This document shows, in pieces, positions 1-5,807 of a stretch of 19,341 nt of DNA. Position numbers and translations under genes: made by a program. Origin of the DNA: an uncultured Roseburia sp. (GTDB lineage: Bacteria; Bacillota; Clostridia; Lachnospirales; Lachnospiraceae); contig CAJTYI010000059.1 of NCBI GenBank assembly GCA_910584215.1, positions 1 to 19,341 on the forward strand. Direction: 5' to 3'. Within the stretch, counting starts at the first letter, position 1; each line of letters starts with the position of its first letter. The notes below the pieces were generated by a model. It saw only the letters and a program-made list of their open reading frames with translations, was not told the DNA's origin and did not search any database.

Positions 1-389
1 GGCTTATGGAATTGACAAAAGAGATCTCGGACTATATGTTGCGGAGGGAAGAGGCCGCACAGAAAAGGATAGGTGATGTTATGGGCGGAAAAGTATTGGA
101 GCTGGAAGTGGACCGGATGCTGGAACGCATGCACCGGACATTAGAGGAGGGGCGTAAGGAAATACTAGAGGAAGGGCACCGGACAGGGCTGGAAGAAGGG
201 CGCAGGAAACAAAATAGGAGCCTTGTCGCGCGTATGCTGGAAGCAGGGGAAACAGAGGATAAGATTTTGTTATATTCGGGCTGTACAAGCGAGGAGGTAG
301 CGCGCATCCGGGAGGAGATGGAGGAAGAGAGCCGGGAAAAATCCCTCAGGATGGAAAATGCTTTCAGGAACAGAGGAAACCAGAGATAA
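1..389 (+). CDS. Rpn-type recombination-promoting nuclease/putative transposase, C-terminal part (5' end outside window)
   Basis: The reading frame is open to the left edge, so the ATG at 6 is probably internal and the real start lies outside the window. The visible ~128 residues are highly charged. They contain the repeated GLEEGRR/EEGRKE/EEGHRTG pattern and then a short helical end (MLEAGETEDKI, SGCTSEEVARIREEM). This layout is known from the C-terminal tails of Rpn/PD-(D/E)XK nuclease-family transposase-like proteins, which have a long EEGxxEG coiled stretch and a small HTH-like end. The catalytic domain would lie upstream and is not seen. No function can be proved from the tail alone. The gene is closed by a hairpin at 417-456 and is separated by a promoter from the rpmG operon, so it is a separate unit. 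Confidence 0.5.
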   Translation, partial: LMELTKEISDYMLRREEAAQKRIGDVMGGKVLELEVDRMLERMHRTLEEGRKEILEEGHRTGLEEGRRKQNRSLVARMLEAGETEDKILLYSGCTSEEVARIREEMEEESREKSLRMENAFRNRGNQR

Positions 390-416
390 AAACGGGATAG
401 ATCGAAGTAATTACCA

Positions 417-456
417 ACAAATAGGGGTATCTGCTGATCGCGGGTCCCCTATTTGT
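417..456 (+). terminator. hairpin terminator after the Rpn-like gene
   Basis: Perfect 11-bp inverted repeat: ACAAATAGGGG at 417-427 pairs with CCCCTATTTGT at 446-456, with an 18-nt loop. The T-rich part lies in the 3' arm rather than after it, so termination strength is uncertain. Its place, 28 bp after the stop codon and before the rpmG promoter, supports a terminator role. Confidence 0.6.
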
Positions 457-483
457 ATCATGACCATAAATAACAAAAAAGCA

Positions 484-512
484 TTGACCTTCCCGCCGAT
501 TTGTGTTATAGT
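484..512 (+). promoter_or_regulatory. sigma-A promoter of the rpmG-secE-nusG operon
   Basis: TTGACC (484-489), 17-bp spacer, TATAGT (507-512). Transcription should begin near 519, giving a leader of about 100 nt before rpmG. Confidence 0.8.
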
Positions 513-622
513 GGACTAGCGATGGAAGTTAGGTCTTTTTTTTATGCCTTTTTTTAAGAATGTCGCTCTTAAAGCATGGGGCATGGAAAAAACACACAAA
601 GAATTTAATGGAGGTAGAAGTT

Positions 623-772
623 GTGCGCACGAAAATAACATTGGCATGTACGGAATGTAAGAATCGTAATTACAACATGACAAAAGACAAAAAGGCTCAT
701 CCTGACAGGATGGAGACCAAAAAGTATTGCAGATTCTGCAGAAGCCATACTTTACACAAGGAAACCAAATAG
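623..772 (+). CDS. rpmG: 50S ribosomal protein L33
   Basis: A 49-residue protein, the usual length for L33 of the large subunit. It begins (V/M)RTKITLACTEC and carries two CxxC pairs (Cys9/Cys12 and Cys36/Cys39), so it is the zinc-ribbon (C+) form. The GTG at 623 is chosen because L33 proteins begin with this MR(T/V)KITLACT block and because GGAGG at 610-614 gives a good SD spacing. In-frame ATG codons further upstream (560, 608) would add non-homologous residues and bury the SD. It is the first gene of the rpmG-secE-nusG unit, the order usual in Firmicutes. Confidence 0.95.
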   Translation: MRTKITLACTECKNRNYNMTKDKKAHPDRMETKKYCRFCRSHTLHKETK

Positions 773-786
773 TAACAAAAAGGAAG

Positions 787-837
787 ATTGAAAATTTTAT
801 TTTCAATTTGGGTATTTGTGCGATGCACAAAGTATCC
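787..837 (+). other. two consecutive RNA hairpins between rpmG and secE
   Basis: ATTGAAAA (787-794) pairs with TTTTCAAT (800-807). Just after it, TTTGTGC (815-821) pairs with GCACAAA (825-831) around a GAT loop, extended by GGGTA/TATCC outer pairs with one bulged G. No T-tract follows, so this is not an obvious terminator. It may be an RNA processing or stability element. Confidence 0.4.
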
Positions 838-864
838 GGACTGTGAAAGGAGAACGGTAATAAC

Positions 865-1074
865 ATGGGAGACACCGATAACAAAGTTCAAAAAGAGAGC
901 TGGTTCACCGGTCTTTCGGCTGAGTTTCGGAAGATTATCTGGCCGGATAATAAGACCCTTGTAAGACAGTCTGCTGCGGTCGTGGTGGTTTCTGTTGTAC
1001 TTGGCGTCGTTATCGCAATTCTGGATTTCCTGATTCAGTACGGCATTGATTTCCTTGTTGGTTTATCATTATAA
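865..1074 (+). CDS. secE: preprotein translocase subunit SecE
   Basis: A 69-residue protein with the short single-span SecE layout: a polar N-terminus, the conserved amphipathic stretch GLSAEFRKIIWPDNKTLVRQS (about residues 16-36), and one membrane segment (about 36-58). SecE holds the SecY channel together in the Sec translocon of the cytoplasmic membrane. An SD (AAAGGAGAA, about 843-851) precedes the ATG. Position between rpmG and nusG is the standard one and confirms the call. Confidence 0.95.
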   Translation: MGDTDNKVQKESWFTGLSAEFRKIIWPDNKTLVRQSAAVVVVSVVLGVVIAILDFLIQYGIDFLVGLSL

Positions 1075-1088
1075 GTGGAGGCAGCGAT

Positions 1089-1604
1089 ATGGCAGAAGCA
1101 CACTGGTATGTAGTTCATACTTATTCTGGATATGAGAATAAAGTAAAGGCGAATATTGACAAGACAATCGAAAACAGACATTTGGAGGAGCAGATCTTAG
1201 AGGTGCGGGTTCCGATGCAGGATGTAATCGAGATGAAAAACGGCGCCAAAAAGTCTGTGTCGAAGAAAATGTTTCCGGGTTATGTGCTTATTAATATGAT
1301 CATGAATGACGACACATGGTATGTTGTCAGAAATACCCGTGGTGTGACCGGATTTGTCGGTCCGGGAAGTAAGCCGGTACCACTGACCGATGCGGAGATG
1401 AAGCCGCTTGGAATCAAGAAAGAGAGCGTTGAGGTTAATTTTGGCGAGGGTGATCTTGTGGTTGTGACCGCCGGTGTGTGGAAAGACACTTCAGGTGTGA
1501 TACAGACGATGAATCACAGCAAGCAGAGCGTGACGATCAACGTAGAGCTTTTCGGTCGCGAAACACCGGTAGAGATAAGTTTCGCAGATGTAAAGTTAGC
1601 GTAG
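1089..1604 (+). CDS. nusG: transcription termination/antitermination factor NusG
   Basis: 171 residues, the usual bacterial NusG length. The N-terminal NGN domain starts AEAHWYVVHTYSGYENKVKANI and contains the conserved MFPGYVLINM and VRNTRGVTGFVG blocks (contacts to RNA polymerase). The C-terminal KOW domain (from about residue 120) has GDLVVVTAGVWKDTSGVI. NusG binds RNAP near the clamp and links it to NusA, Rho or ribosomal protein S10. The SD GTGGAGGC lies 14 bp after the secE stop; the two are co-transcribed. Confidence 0.97.
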   Translation: MAEAHWYVVHTYSGYENKVKANIDKTIENRHLEEQILEVRVPMQDVIEMKNGAKKSVSKKMFPGYVLINMIMNDDTWYVVRNTRGVTGFVGPGSKPVPLTDAEMKPLGIKKESVEVNFGEGDLVVVTAGVWKDTSGVIQTMNHSKQSVTINVELFGRETPVEISFADVKLA

Positions 1605-1638
1605 TTTGCAACAAATAATTTAAGGAGGCAATATTCCA

Positions 1639-2064
1639 ATGGCAAAGAAAGTAGAAGGATATATCAAACTGCAGATTCCTGCTGGCAAGGCAACACCTGC
1701 TCCTCCAGTTGGTCCTGCACTTGGACAGCACGGCGTTAATATCGTGGAGTTTACCAAACAGTTTAATGCCAGAACAGCAGATCAGGGAGATTTAATCATT
1801 CCTGTGGTGATTACAGTTTATGCGGACAGAAGCTTTAGCTTCGTGACAAAGACGCCGCCTGCACCGGTATTGATTAAAAAAGCCTGCAACATCAAGTCTG
1901 GTTCTGCTAAGCCGAACAAGGACAAGGTTGCAGTATTATCAAAGGCAAAATTACAGGAGATCGCAGAGTTAAAAATGCCTGATCTGAATGCGGCTTCTTT
2001 GGAGGCAGCCATGAGCATGATCGCCGGTACTGCGAGAAGTATGGGCGTAACCGTGGAAGAGTAA
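1639..2064 (+). CDS. rplK: 50S ribosomal protein L11
   Basis: 141 residues, the family length. The N-terminal domain has the signature QIPAGKATPAPPVGPALGQHGVNI (residues about 12-35), and the C-terminal RNA-binding domain contains the KIAELKMPDLNA-type end before MIAGTARSMGV. L11 forms the stalk base on 23S rRNA at the GTPase-associated centre. SD AAGGAGG at about 1621-1627. No L1-type leader is visible directly upstream; the L1 site lies downstream, before rplA. Confidence 0.97.
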   Translation: MAKKVEGYIKLQIPAGKATPAPPVGPALGQHGVNIVEFTKQFNARTADQGDLIIPVVITVYADRSFSFVTKTPPAPVLIKKACNIKSGSAKPNKDKVAVLSKAKLQEIAELKMPDLNAASLEAAMSMIAGTARSMGVTVEE

Positions 2065-2190
2065 AACGTATCATCGGAAACGGCGAAGCTTCAGAAGAGT
2101 GTAAAAACAGCAGTCGTTGGCTAATCATGAAAGCGGCGAAGCAACTCACGTTGCATCGCACTGCTTTAAAAGAATTAAGTTGCAATAATA

Positions 2191-2227
2191 AGTGGGAGGG
2201 ACCTCTCCCGACAATACCACTAGGAGG
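2191..2227 (+). promoter_or_regulatory. ribosomal protein L1 binding-site mimic (translational autoregulation of rplA)
   Basis: Outer stem AGTGG (2191-2195)/CCACT (2217-2221), asymmetric internal loop GA against GACAATA, inner stem GGGA (2198-2201)/TCCC (2206-2209) with a CCTC loop. The pair GTGGGAGG ... AATACCAC matches what I recall of the L1-binding helix region (H76-H78) of 23S rRNA. The structure ends right at the SD AGGAGG (2222-2227) of rplA, so bound L1 would block translation initiation. Family knowledge: L1 represses its own operon through such mimics. Confidence 0.75.
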
Positions 2228-2236
2228 TTTTTTAGA

Positions 2237-2932
2237 ATGAAAAGAGGAAAGAAATATAATAACGCTGTAAAGACGTTCGACAAGACTGCCCAGTATGATC
2301 TGGCAGAGGCAATTGACATTGTAAAGAAGAACGCGACAGCTAAGTTTGATGAGACAATCGAACTTCATATCAGAACAGGCTGTGATGGACGCCATGCAGA
2401 GCAGCAGATTCGTGGCGCAGTTGTACTGCCGCACGGAACAGGTAAGGCTGTTAAGGTATTGGTTTTTGCGAAGGGTACAAAATTGGATGAGGCACAGGCA
2501 GCAGGCGCTGACTTTGTCGGCGGTGAAGAGCTGATTCCGAAAATTCAGAACGAGGGATGGTTTGACTTTGACGTTGTGGTTGCAACCCCAGATATGATGG
2601 GTGTTGTCGGTCGTCTCGGACGCGTGCTCGGACCAAAAGGCTTAATGCCGAACCCCAAAGCAGGAACTGTCACCATGGATGTCACGAAAGCGGTAAACGA
2701 TATCAAGGCCGGTAAGATTGAGTACAGATTGGACAAGACAAATATTATCCACGTGCCAGTTGGAAAAGCTTCTTTTACAGAAGAGCAGTTAAGCGACAAC
2801 TTCCAGACCCTTATGGGCGCTGTCAATAAGGCGAAACCTGCCAGCTTAAAAGGACAGTATATCCGCAGTGCGGTTCTCACTTCGACGATGGGACCGGGTG
2901 TAAAACTGAATGTCACCAAGATTACAAACTAG
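2237..2932 (+). CDS. rplA: 50S ribosomal protein L1
   Basis: 231 residues, the family length, starting MKRGKKYNNAVKTFD. The ATG at 2237 is chosen because it follows AGGAGG (2222-2227) at good spacing; a longer in-frame start at 2192 would run through the regulatory hairpin and add non-homologous residues. Typical L1 motifs are present: GTGKAVKVLVFAKG, the domain II block VVATPDMMGVVGRLGRVLGPKGLMPNPKAGTV, and the C-terminal GQYIRSAVLTSTMGPGVKLN. L1 builds the mobile L1 stalk at the E site and represses its own translation. Confidence 0.97.
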   Translation: MKRGKKYNNAVKTFDKTAQYDLAEAIDIVKKNATAKFDETIELHIRTGCDGRHAEQQIRGAVVLPHGTGKAVKVLVFAKGTKLDEAQAAGADFVGGEELIPKIQNEGWFDFDVVVATPDMMGVVGRLGRVLGPKGLMPNPKAGTVTMDVTKAVNDIKAGKIEYRLDKTNIIHVPVGKASFTEEQLSDNFQTLMGAVNKAKPASLKGQYIRSAVLTSTMGPGVKLNVTKITN

Positions 2933-2964
2933 TGTAAGCTGCTAGTGTATACTGTTATTTTTTA

Positions 2965-2993
2965 TTGACAATCGCATGATATAATGTTATACT
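2965..2993 (+). promoter_or_regulatory. sigma-A promoter of rplJ-rplL
   Basis: TTGACA (2965-2970), 17-bp spacer, TATACT (2988-2993). A TATAAT also occurs at 2980-2985, but its spacing from the -35 (9 bp) is wrong. Start of transcription near 3000, just before the L10 leader. Confidence 0.8.
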
Positions 2994-3003
2994 CACAAAG
3001 TAT

Positions 3004-3113
3004 GTTGCCGAAGACAGCAGGTGCCGTAAGGCGTAACCGTAGCGGCCTGCCGAGGGAATCAAAGTTTTACAACATTGATTTTATTGCCCTCCTGTCTTTG
3101 CAGGAGGGTTTTT
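3004..3113 (+). promoter_or_regulatory. L10 leader: L10(L12)4-binding aptamer plus attenuator
   Basis: The segment GTTGCCGAAGACAGCAGGTGCC... has the look of the Firmicutes L10 leader: GCAGG (3017-3021) pairs with CCTGC (3046-3050), enclosing GCC-GTAA-GGC (3023-3032) and CCG-TAG-CGG (3037-3045). It is followed by a strong terminator hairpin, CCCTCCTG (3087-3094)/CAGGAGGG (3101-3108), then five T. GAGGG at 3052-3056 can instead pair with CCCTC at 3087-3091 and would act as an antiterminator (inference). Known role: excess L10-L12 complex stabilises the aptamer and favours termination before rplJ. Confidence 0.8.
3087..3113 (+). terminator. attenuator terminator in the rplJ leader
   Basis: 8-bp GC-rich stem (3087-3094/3101-3108), loop TCTTTG, then TTTTT (3109-3113). 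It lies about 63 bp before the rplJ start, so some read-through must occur; part of the L10 leader control. Confidence 0.85.
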
Positions 3114-3175
3114 CATAATTGTAAAAACCTCAATGTCTTTTTGTGACAAAAATAAAATAAGGAGGTAAATCATTC

Positions 3176-3742
3176 GTGGCAAAAGTAGAAATAAAACAGC
3201 CTATCGTAGAAGAAATTTCTGCGAACATCAAAGATGCGCAGTCTGTCGTAGTCGTAGATTACCGTGGCTTGACTGTAGCGGAAGACACTCAGCTGCGTAA
3301 GCAGTTAAGGGAAGCCGGTGTTGTATACAAAGTATATAAAAACACGCTGGTAAACCGCGCGATTGAGGGTACTGAGTTTGAATGTTTAAAGGATGTGCTT
3401 GAGGGACCGAGTGCGTTTGCAATTTCAGCGACGGACGCGACAGCTCCGGCAAGAATCATTGCTAAATTTGCGAAAACAGCTCCGGCTCTCGAGATGAAAG
3501 CCGGTGTCGTAGAAGGAAGCTTCTATGATGAAAACGGAATGAAAGTGATCGCTTCCATTCCGTCGAGAGAAGAACTTCTCTCCAAATTGCTTGGCAGCCT
3601 GCAGTCACCGATCACCAATCTTGCCCGTGTTCTTAATCAGATCGCGGAGAAGGGCGGCGGTGCAGACGCAGCCGTGGCAAGTGCAGCAGCGGAGGAAGCG
3701 CCCGCAGAGGCAGTAGCGGAAGAAGCGCCCGCAGCAGAGTAG
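3176..3742 (+). CDS. rplJ: 50S ribosomal protein L10
   Basis: 188 residues. It starts at GTG 3176 (AKVEIKQPIVEEI...), supported by the SD AAGGAGG (3159-3165 region) upstream. L10 motifs: VVVDYRGLTVAEDTQLRKQLREAGVVYKVYKNTL in the rRNA-binding domain and the C-terminal helix LLGSLQSPITNLARVLNQIAEK that holds L7/L12 dimers. The final ~27 residues are an Ala/Glu-rich tail (AAVASAAAEEAPAEAVAEEAPAAE), a low-complexity extension beyond the L12-binding helix seen in several Clostridia. L10 is the stalk scaffold and the regulator of this operon. Confidence 0.96.
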   Translation: MAKVEIKQPIVEEISANIKDAQSVVVVDYRGLTVAEDTQLRKQLREAGVVYKVYKNTLVNRAIEGTEFECLKDVLEGPSAFAISATDATAPARIIAKFAKTAPALEMKAGVVEGSFYDENGMKVIASIPSREELLSKLLGSLQSPITNLARVLNQIAEKGGGADAAVASAAAEEAPAEAVAEEAPAAE

Positions 3743-3780
3743 TGTGTGAATCATAAATAATAATAATGGAGGATAATAAA

Positions 3781-4158
3781 ATGGCAAAGTTGACAACAGC
3801 AGAATTTATTGATGCGATCAAAGAGTTAAGCGTATTAGAGTTAAACGACTTAGTAAAAGCCTGTGAAGAAGAGTTCGGCGTATCTGCAGCAGCAGGCGTT
3901 GTAGTTGCAGCAGCAGGTGCAGGCGACGGCGCGGCAGCTGAGGAGAAGACCGAGTTCGACGTTGAGCTGACAGAGGTTGGCCCGAACAAGGTTAAGGTCA
4001 TCAAAGTAGTTCGTGAGGCGACCGGTTTAGGTCTCAAAGAGGCGAAAGACTTAGTTGACAGCGCTCCGAAGGTATTAAAAGAGGCAGCTGACAAGGCTAC
4101 CGCGGATGATATCAAAGCGAAACTGGAAGCTGAGGGTGCAAAAGTTACTCTTAAATAA
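3781..4158 (+). CDS. rplL: 50S ribosomal protein L7/L12
   Basis: 125 residues starting MAKLTTAEFIDAIKELSVLEL. The ATG at 3781 is preferred over the in-frame ATG at 3766, because GGAGG at 3768-3772 is its SD. Order of parts: N-terminal dimerisation helices (1-35), Ala/Gly-rich hinge (AAAGVVVAAAGAGDGAAAE, about 38-57), and C-terminal factor-binding domain with KVKVIKVVREATGLGLKEAKDLVDSAPK and the closing LEAEGAKVTLK. It recruits the translational GTPases to the ribosome. Unusually, rpoB does not follow. Confidence 0.97.
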   Translation: MAKLTTAEFIDAIKELSVLELNDLVKACEEEFGVSAAAGVVVAAAGAGDGAAAEEKTEFDVELTEVGPNKVKVIKVVREATGLGLKEAKDLVDSAPKVLKEAADKATADDIKAKLEAEGAKVTLK

Positions 4159-4180
4159 TCAAGATGATACTGTGATAGGG

Positions 4181-4207
4181 CAGGCGCGAGTTACTCGCGC
4201 CTGTTTT
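4181..4207 (+). terminator. strong Rho-independent terminator after rplL
   Basis: Perfect 10-bp stem CAGGCGCGAG (4181-4190)/CTCGCGCCTG (4194-4203) with a TTA loop, followed by TTTT. It ends the ribosomal operon 22 bp after the rplL stop. Confidence 0.9.
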
Positions 4208-4214
4208 GTGGATT

Positions 4215-4832
4215 ATGAATTATTTTAAAGACGCGTTGGGCAATTTTACGTTCGATGCTGCCTGTGGAGGCGCCATCCGCCATCTGGCCGATTTGGGCTA
4301 CACGGCGGGCCAGATTGTTAAAAAGTTGGATTATCCTGCTTCCTACGACAAAGTGCGGGAGGTTTATACCAGTCATTTGCTGGAACAGGGAATTCTTCTG
4401 AGGGAGGAACCGGGCAGCGGAGTAGTCAAAGAGAGATATCGTTTTGTCAGGGAGCAGGATGCTTACGGAAGAGCCAGTTTTCGCAAGATTGTGCTTTCCG
4501 GGGAGGAGAAGCCGGGAGAACTTTGTTGGAAGTCTGCGTTATTGCAGATTTCTGCAGGTGGTGTCTGGCTGAAAGATTTGGCGGAGCGATCGAAAAAAGA
4601 GGACGCTTATGTGAGATGTATATTTACCAAGAAAGATATATTGAATCAGGATTTGATTTCCTGCCTGGAACCTGGACAAATCGAATACTTGGATGGAATC
4701 ATGTGGCAAAAAGGTGTCCGGTATCACAGGGTGAATGAGCGTATGCAGGGTATTTTGACGCGACTGGCCGAGAATTACCGGGGAAAGTTACAGTTTTTTG
4801 TCCTGGAGGAAGAGAGGGCGAGCGATGCGTAA
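4215..4832 (+). CDS. unrecognised protein, possible winged-helix-like N-terminus
   Basis: 205 residues from the ATG at 4215 (a TTG at 4206 in the same frame lies inside the terminator T-tract). The protein starts MNYFKDALGNFTFDAACGGAIRHLADLGYTAGQIVKKLDYP. That helix-turn-helix-like segment is followed by SYDKVREVYTSHLLEQGILLREEPG, which could be a small winged-helix fold. The rest is soluble and acidic/basic mixed, without membrane segments or catalytic motifs I know. It resembles conserved hypothetical proteins I recall from Lachnospiraceae, but I cannot name a family. No clear SD is visible, and the start lies only 8 bp after the rplL terminator, so its transcription would depend on read-through or an unseen promoter. 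Confidence 0.7.
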   Translation: MNYFKDALGNFTFDAACGGAIRHLADLGYTAGQIVKKLDYPASYDKVREVYTSHLLEQGILLREEPGSGVVKERYRFVREQDAYGRASFRKIVLSGEEKPGELCWKSALLQISAGGVWLKDLAERSKKEDAYVRCIFTKKDILNQDLISCLEPGQIEYLDGIMWQKGVRYHRVNERMQGILTRLAENYRGKLQFFVLEEERASDA

Positions 4833-4867
4833 CCTGCGTTTAACCTTGAAAGAGATGACCATGAATT

Positions 4868-4896
4868 TTTAGATAGAGCCGATAATTTCATATAAA
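4868..4896 (+). promoter_or_regulatory. candidate promoter before the leader hairpin of the recombinase gene
   Basis: TTTAGA (4868-4873; 4 of 6 to the -35 consensus), 17-bp spacer, TATAAA (4891-4896). The start would be near 4903, directly before the hairpin at 4908. The region is AT-rich, so chance is possible. Confidence 0.4.
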
Positions 4897-4907
4897 ATAC
4901 AAATACT

Positions 4908-4971
4908 ACCCATTGTCTATGGTGCAGAGAGGACAAATCTTTGATGTGCCGTTTACAATGGGTCTTTTTTT
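4908..4971 (+). terminator. terminator-like hairpin with a 38-nt loop, possible attenuator or small RNA
   Basis: ACCCATTGT (4908-4916) pairs with ACAATGGGT (4955-4963) and is followed after one C by seven T (4965-4971). The loop of 38 nt is large for a plain terminator. Since a promoter-like sequence lies just upstream, the element could be an attenuated leader for the recombinase or an independent RNA of about 68 nt. It could equally be the terminator of the 4215 gene. Confidence 0.5.
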
Positions 4972-5052
4972 GTATGACGGAAAAATCTTGTTGCTGCGGA
5001 GAATTGATAAAACCACGGAGTAGGAGTGGAGCAATACAGAAAGGCATGGTGA

Positions 5053-5664
5053 TTGATTATGAGGGAGACAAAGATTTATGGTTATATTAGAGTATCTTCA
5101 AGAGATCAGAACGAGGAACGTCAGATGATTGCATTGACGGAAGTGGGAGTGCCGGGGAAAAATATATTTATTGATAAACAGTCAGGAAAAGATTTTGAGC
5201 GCAGACAATATAAAAGGTTACTAAGAAAACTGGACCAGGATTCCGTACTCTATGTGAAATCCATTGACAGACTGGGGCGGAATTATGGAGATTTGAATGA
5301 ACAATGGCGTGTCATCACCAAGGAAAAGAAAGCTGATATCGTGGTACTCGATATGCCGATTCTTGACACCAGACGTGAAAAAAATTTGATGGGGACATTT
5401 ATCAGTGATATTGTGCTGTCTCTTTTAAGTTATGTGGCGGAGAATGAGCGGGTCAATATCAGACAACGGCAGGCGGAGGGAATTGCGGCCGCCAGGGCAA
5501 GAGGCGTGCAATTTGGCCGAAAGCCCGTACCACTGCCGGACAATTTTAAAGAGATTTATCAAATGTGGCGGACAAAAGAGATCAGTACCTATGAGGCGGC
5601 CTGTGCATGCCAGATGCCGCTGTCGACATTCAAATATAAAGCCAGCCGTTATCAGGAACAATAG
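5053..5664 (+). CDS. small serine recombinase (Hin/Mpi/resolvase type), probable DNA invertase
   Basis: About 203 residues. The N-terminal catalytic domain starts KIYGYIRVSSRDQNEERQ, with the nucleophile Ser in RVSS (Ser13 counted from the ATG at 5059). YVKSIDRLGRNYGDL holds the conserved DRLGR arginines, and NERVNIRQRQAEGIAAARARGVQFGR is the E-helix and linker. The C-terminal ~45 residues (LPDNFKEIYQMWRTKEISTYEAACACQMPLSTFKYKASRY) form the Hin-like HTH. Length and order match small invertases and resolvases, not large serine integrases. TTG 5053 has the better SD (GAAAGG 5039-5044, gap 8); ATG 5059 is the alternative. Sixteen bases after its stop lies the first of two inverted site-like repeats (5681-5698, 5808-5825), which makes local inversion the likely job. 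No transposase gene is nearby. Confidence 0.92.
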   Translation: MIMRETKIYGYIRVSSRDQNEERQMIALTEVGVPGKNIFIDKQSGKDFERRQYKRLLRKLDQDSVLYVKSIDRLGRNYGDLNEQWRVITKEKKADIVVLDMPILDTRREKNLMGTFISDIVLSLLSYVAENERVNIRQRQAEGIAAARARGVQFGRKPVPLPDNFKEIYQMWRTKEISTYEAACACQMPLSTFKYKASRYQEQ

Positions 5665-5680
5665 GACTATATTGTCTGAT

Positions 5681-5698
5681 AAAAAAGTGTACTTTTTT
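5681..5698 (+). repeat. left inverted repeat, candidate recombination site IR-L
   Basis: AAAAAAGTGTACTTTTTT. The 8-bp arms AAAAAAGT and ACTTTTTT are palindromic and surround a central GT dinucleotide. It is the exact reverse complement of the copy at 5808-5825. Two half-sites around a 2-bp crossover is the layout known for serine recombinase sites such as hix. Confidence 0.85.
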
Positions 5699-5807
5699 GA
5701 TTATTATAAAAAACATACATATTATATAACAAATACAAACAAATAAAAATAGAATTCATACAATTTTCATAAAAAATTGGTGATTTTGTATAGTAATATT
5801 TCTAGCT
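5699..5807. other. 109-bp AT-rich segment between inverted repeats, probable invertible promoter segment
   Basis: Bounded by two exact inverted 18-bp copies and placed between the recombinase and the 5852 gene. It has no ORF of note. It contains a rightward promoter-like sequence (5766-5794) and, near its left end on the minus strand, a TATAAT hexamer without a good -35. Inversion would turn the rightward promoter toward the 3' end of the recombinase gene. Confidence 0.75.
5766..5794 (+). promoter_or_regulatory. promoter-like sequence inside the invertible segment, pointing at the 5852 gene
   Basis: TTCATA (5766-5771), 17-bp spacer, TATAGT (5789-5794). Transcription would start near 5801, still inside the segment, and cross IR-R into the downstream gene. 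The segment is very AT-rich, so the match alone is modest evidence; its place gives it weight. Confidence 0.55.

Noticed and set aside
2980..2985. TATAAT as the -10 of the rplJ promoter
   Set aside because: Only 9 bp from the TTGACA; the TATACT at 2988-2993 has the right 17-bp spacing.
4944..5090. Short ORF MCRLQWVFFCMTEKSCCC... (48 codons) overlapping the recombinase start
   Set aside because: It runs through the hairpin T-tract (Phe/Cys run from TTT), has only a distant AGAGGA and no homology I know. The recombinase frame is far better supported.
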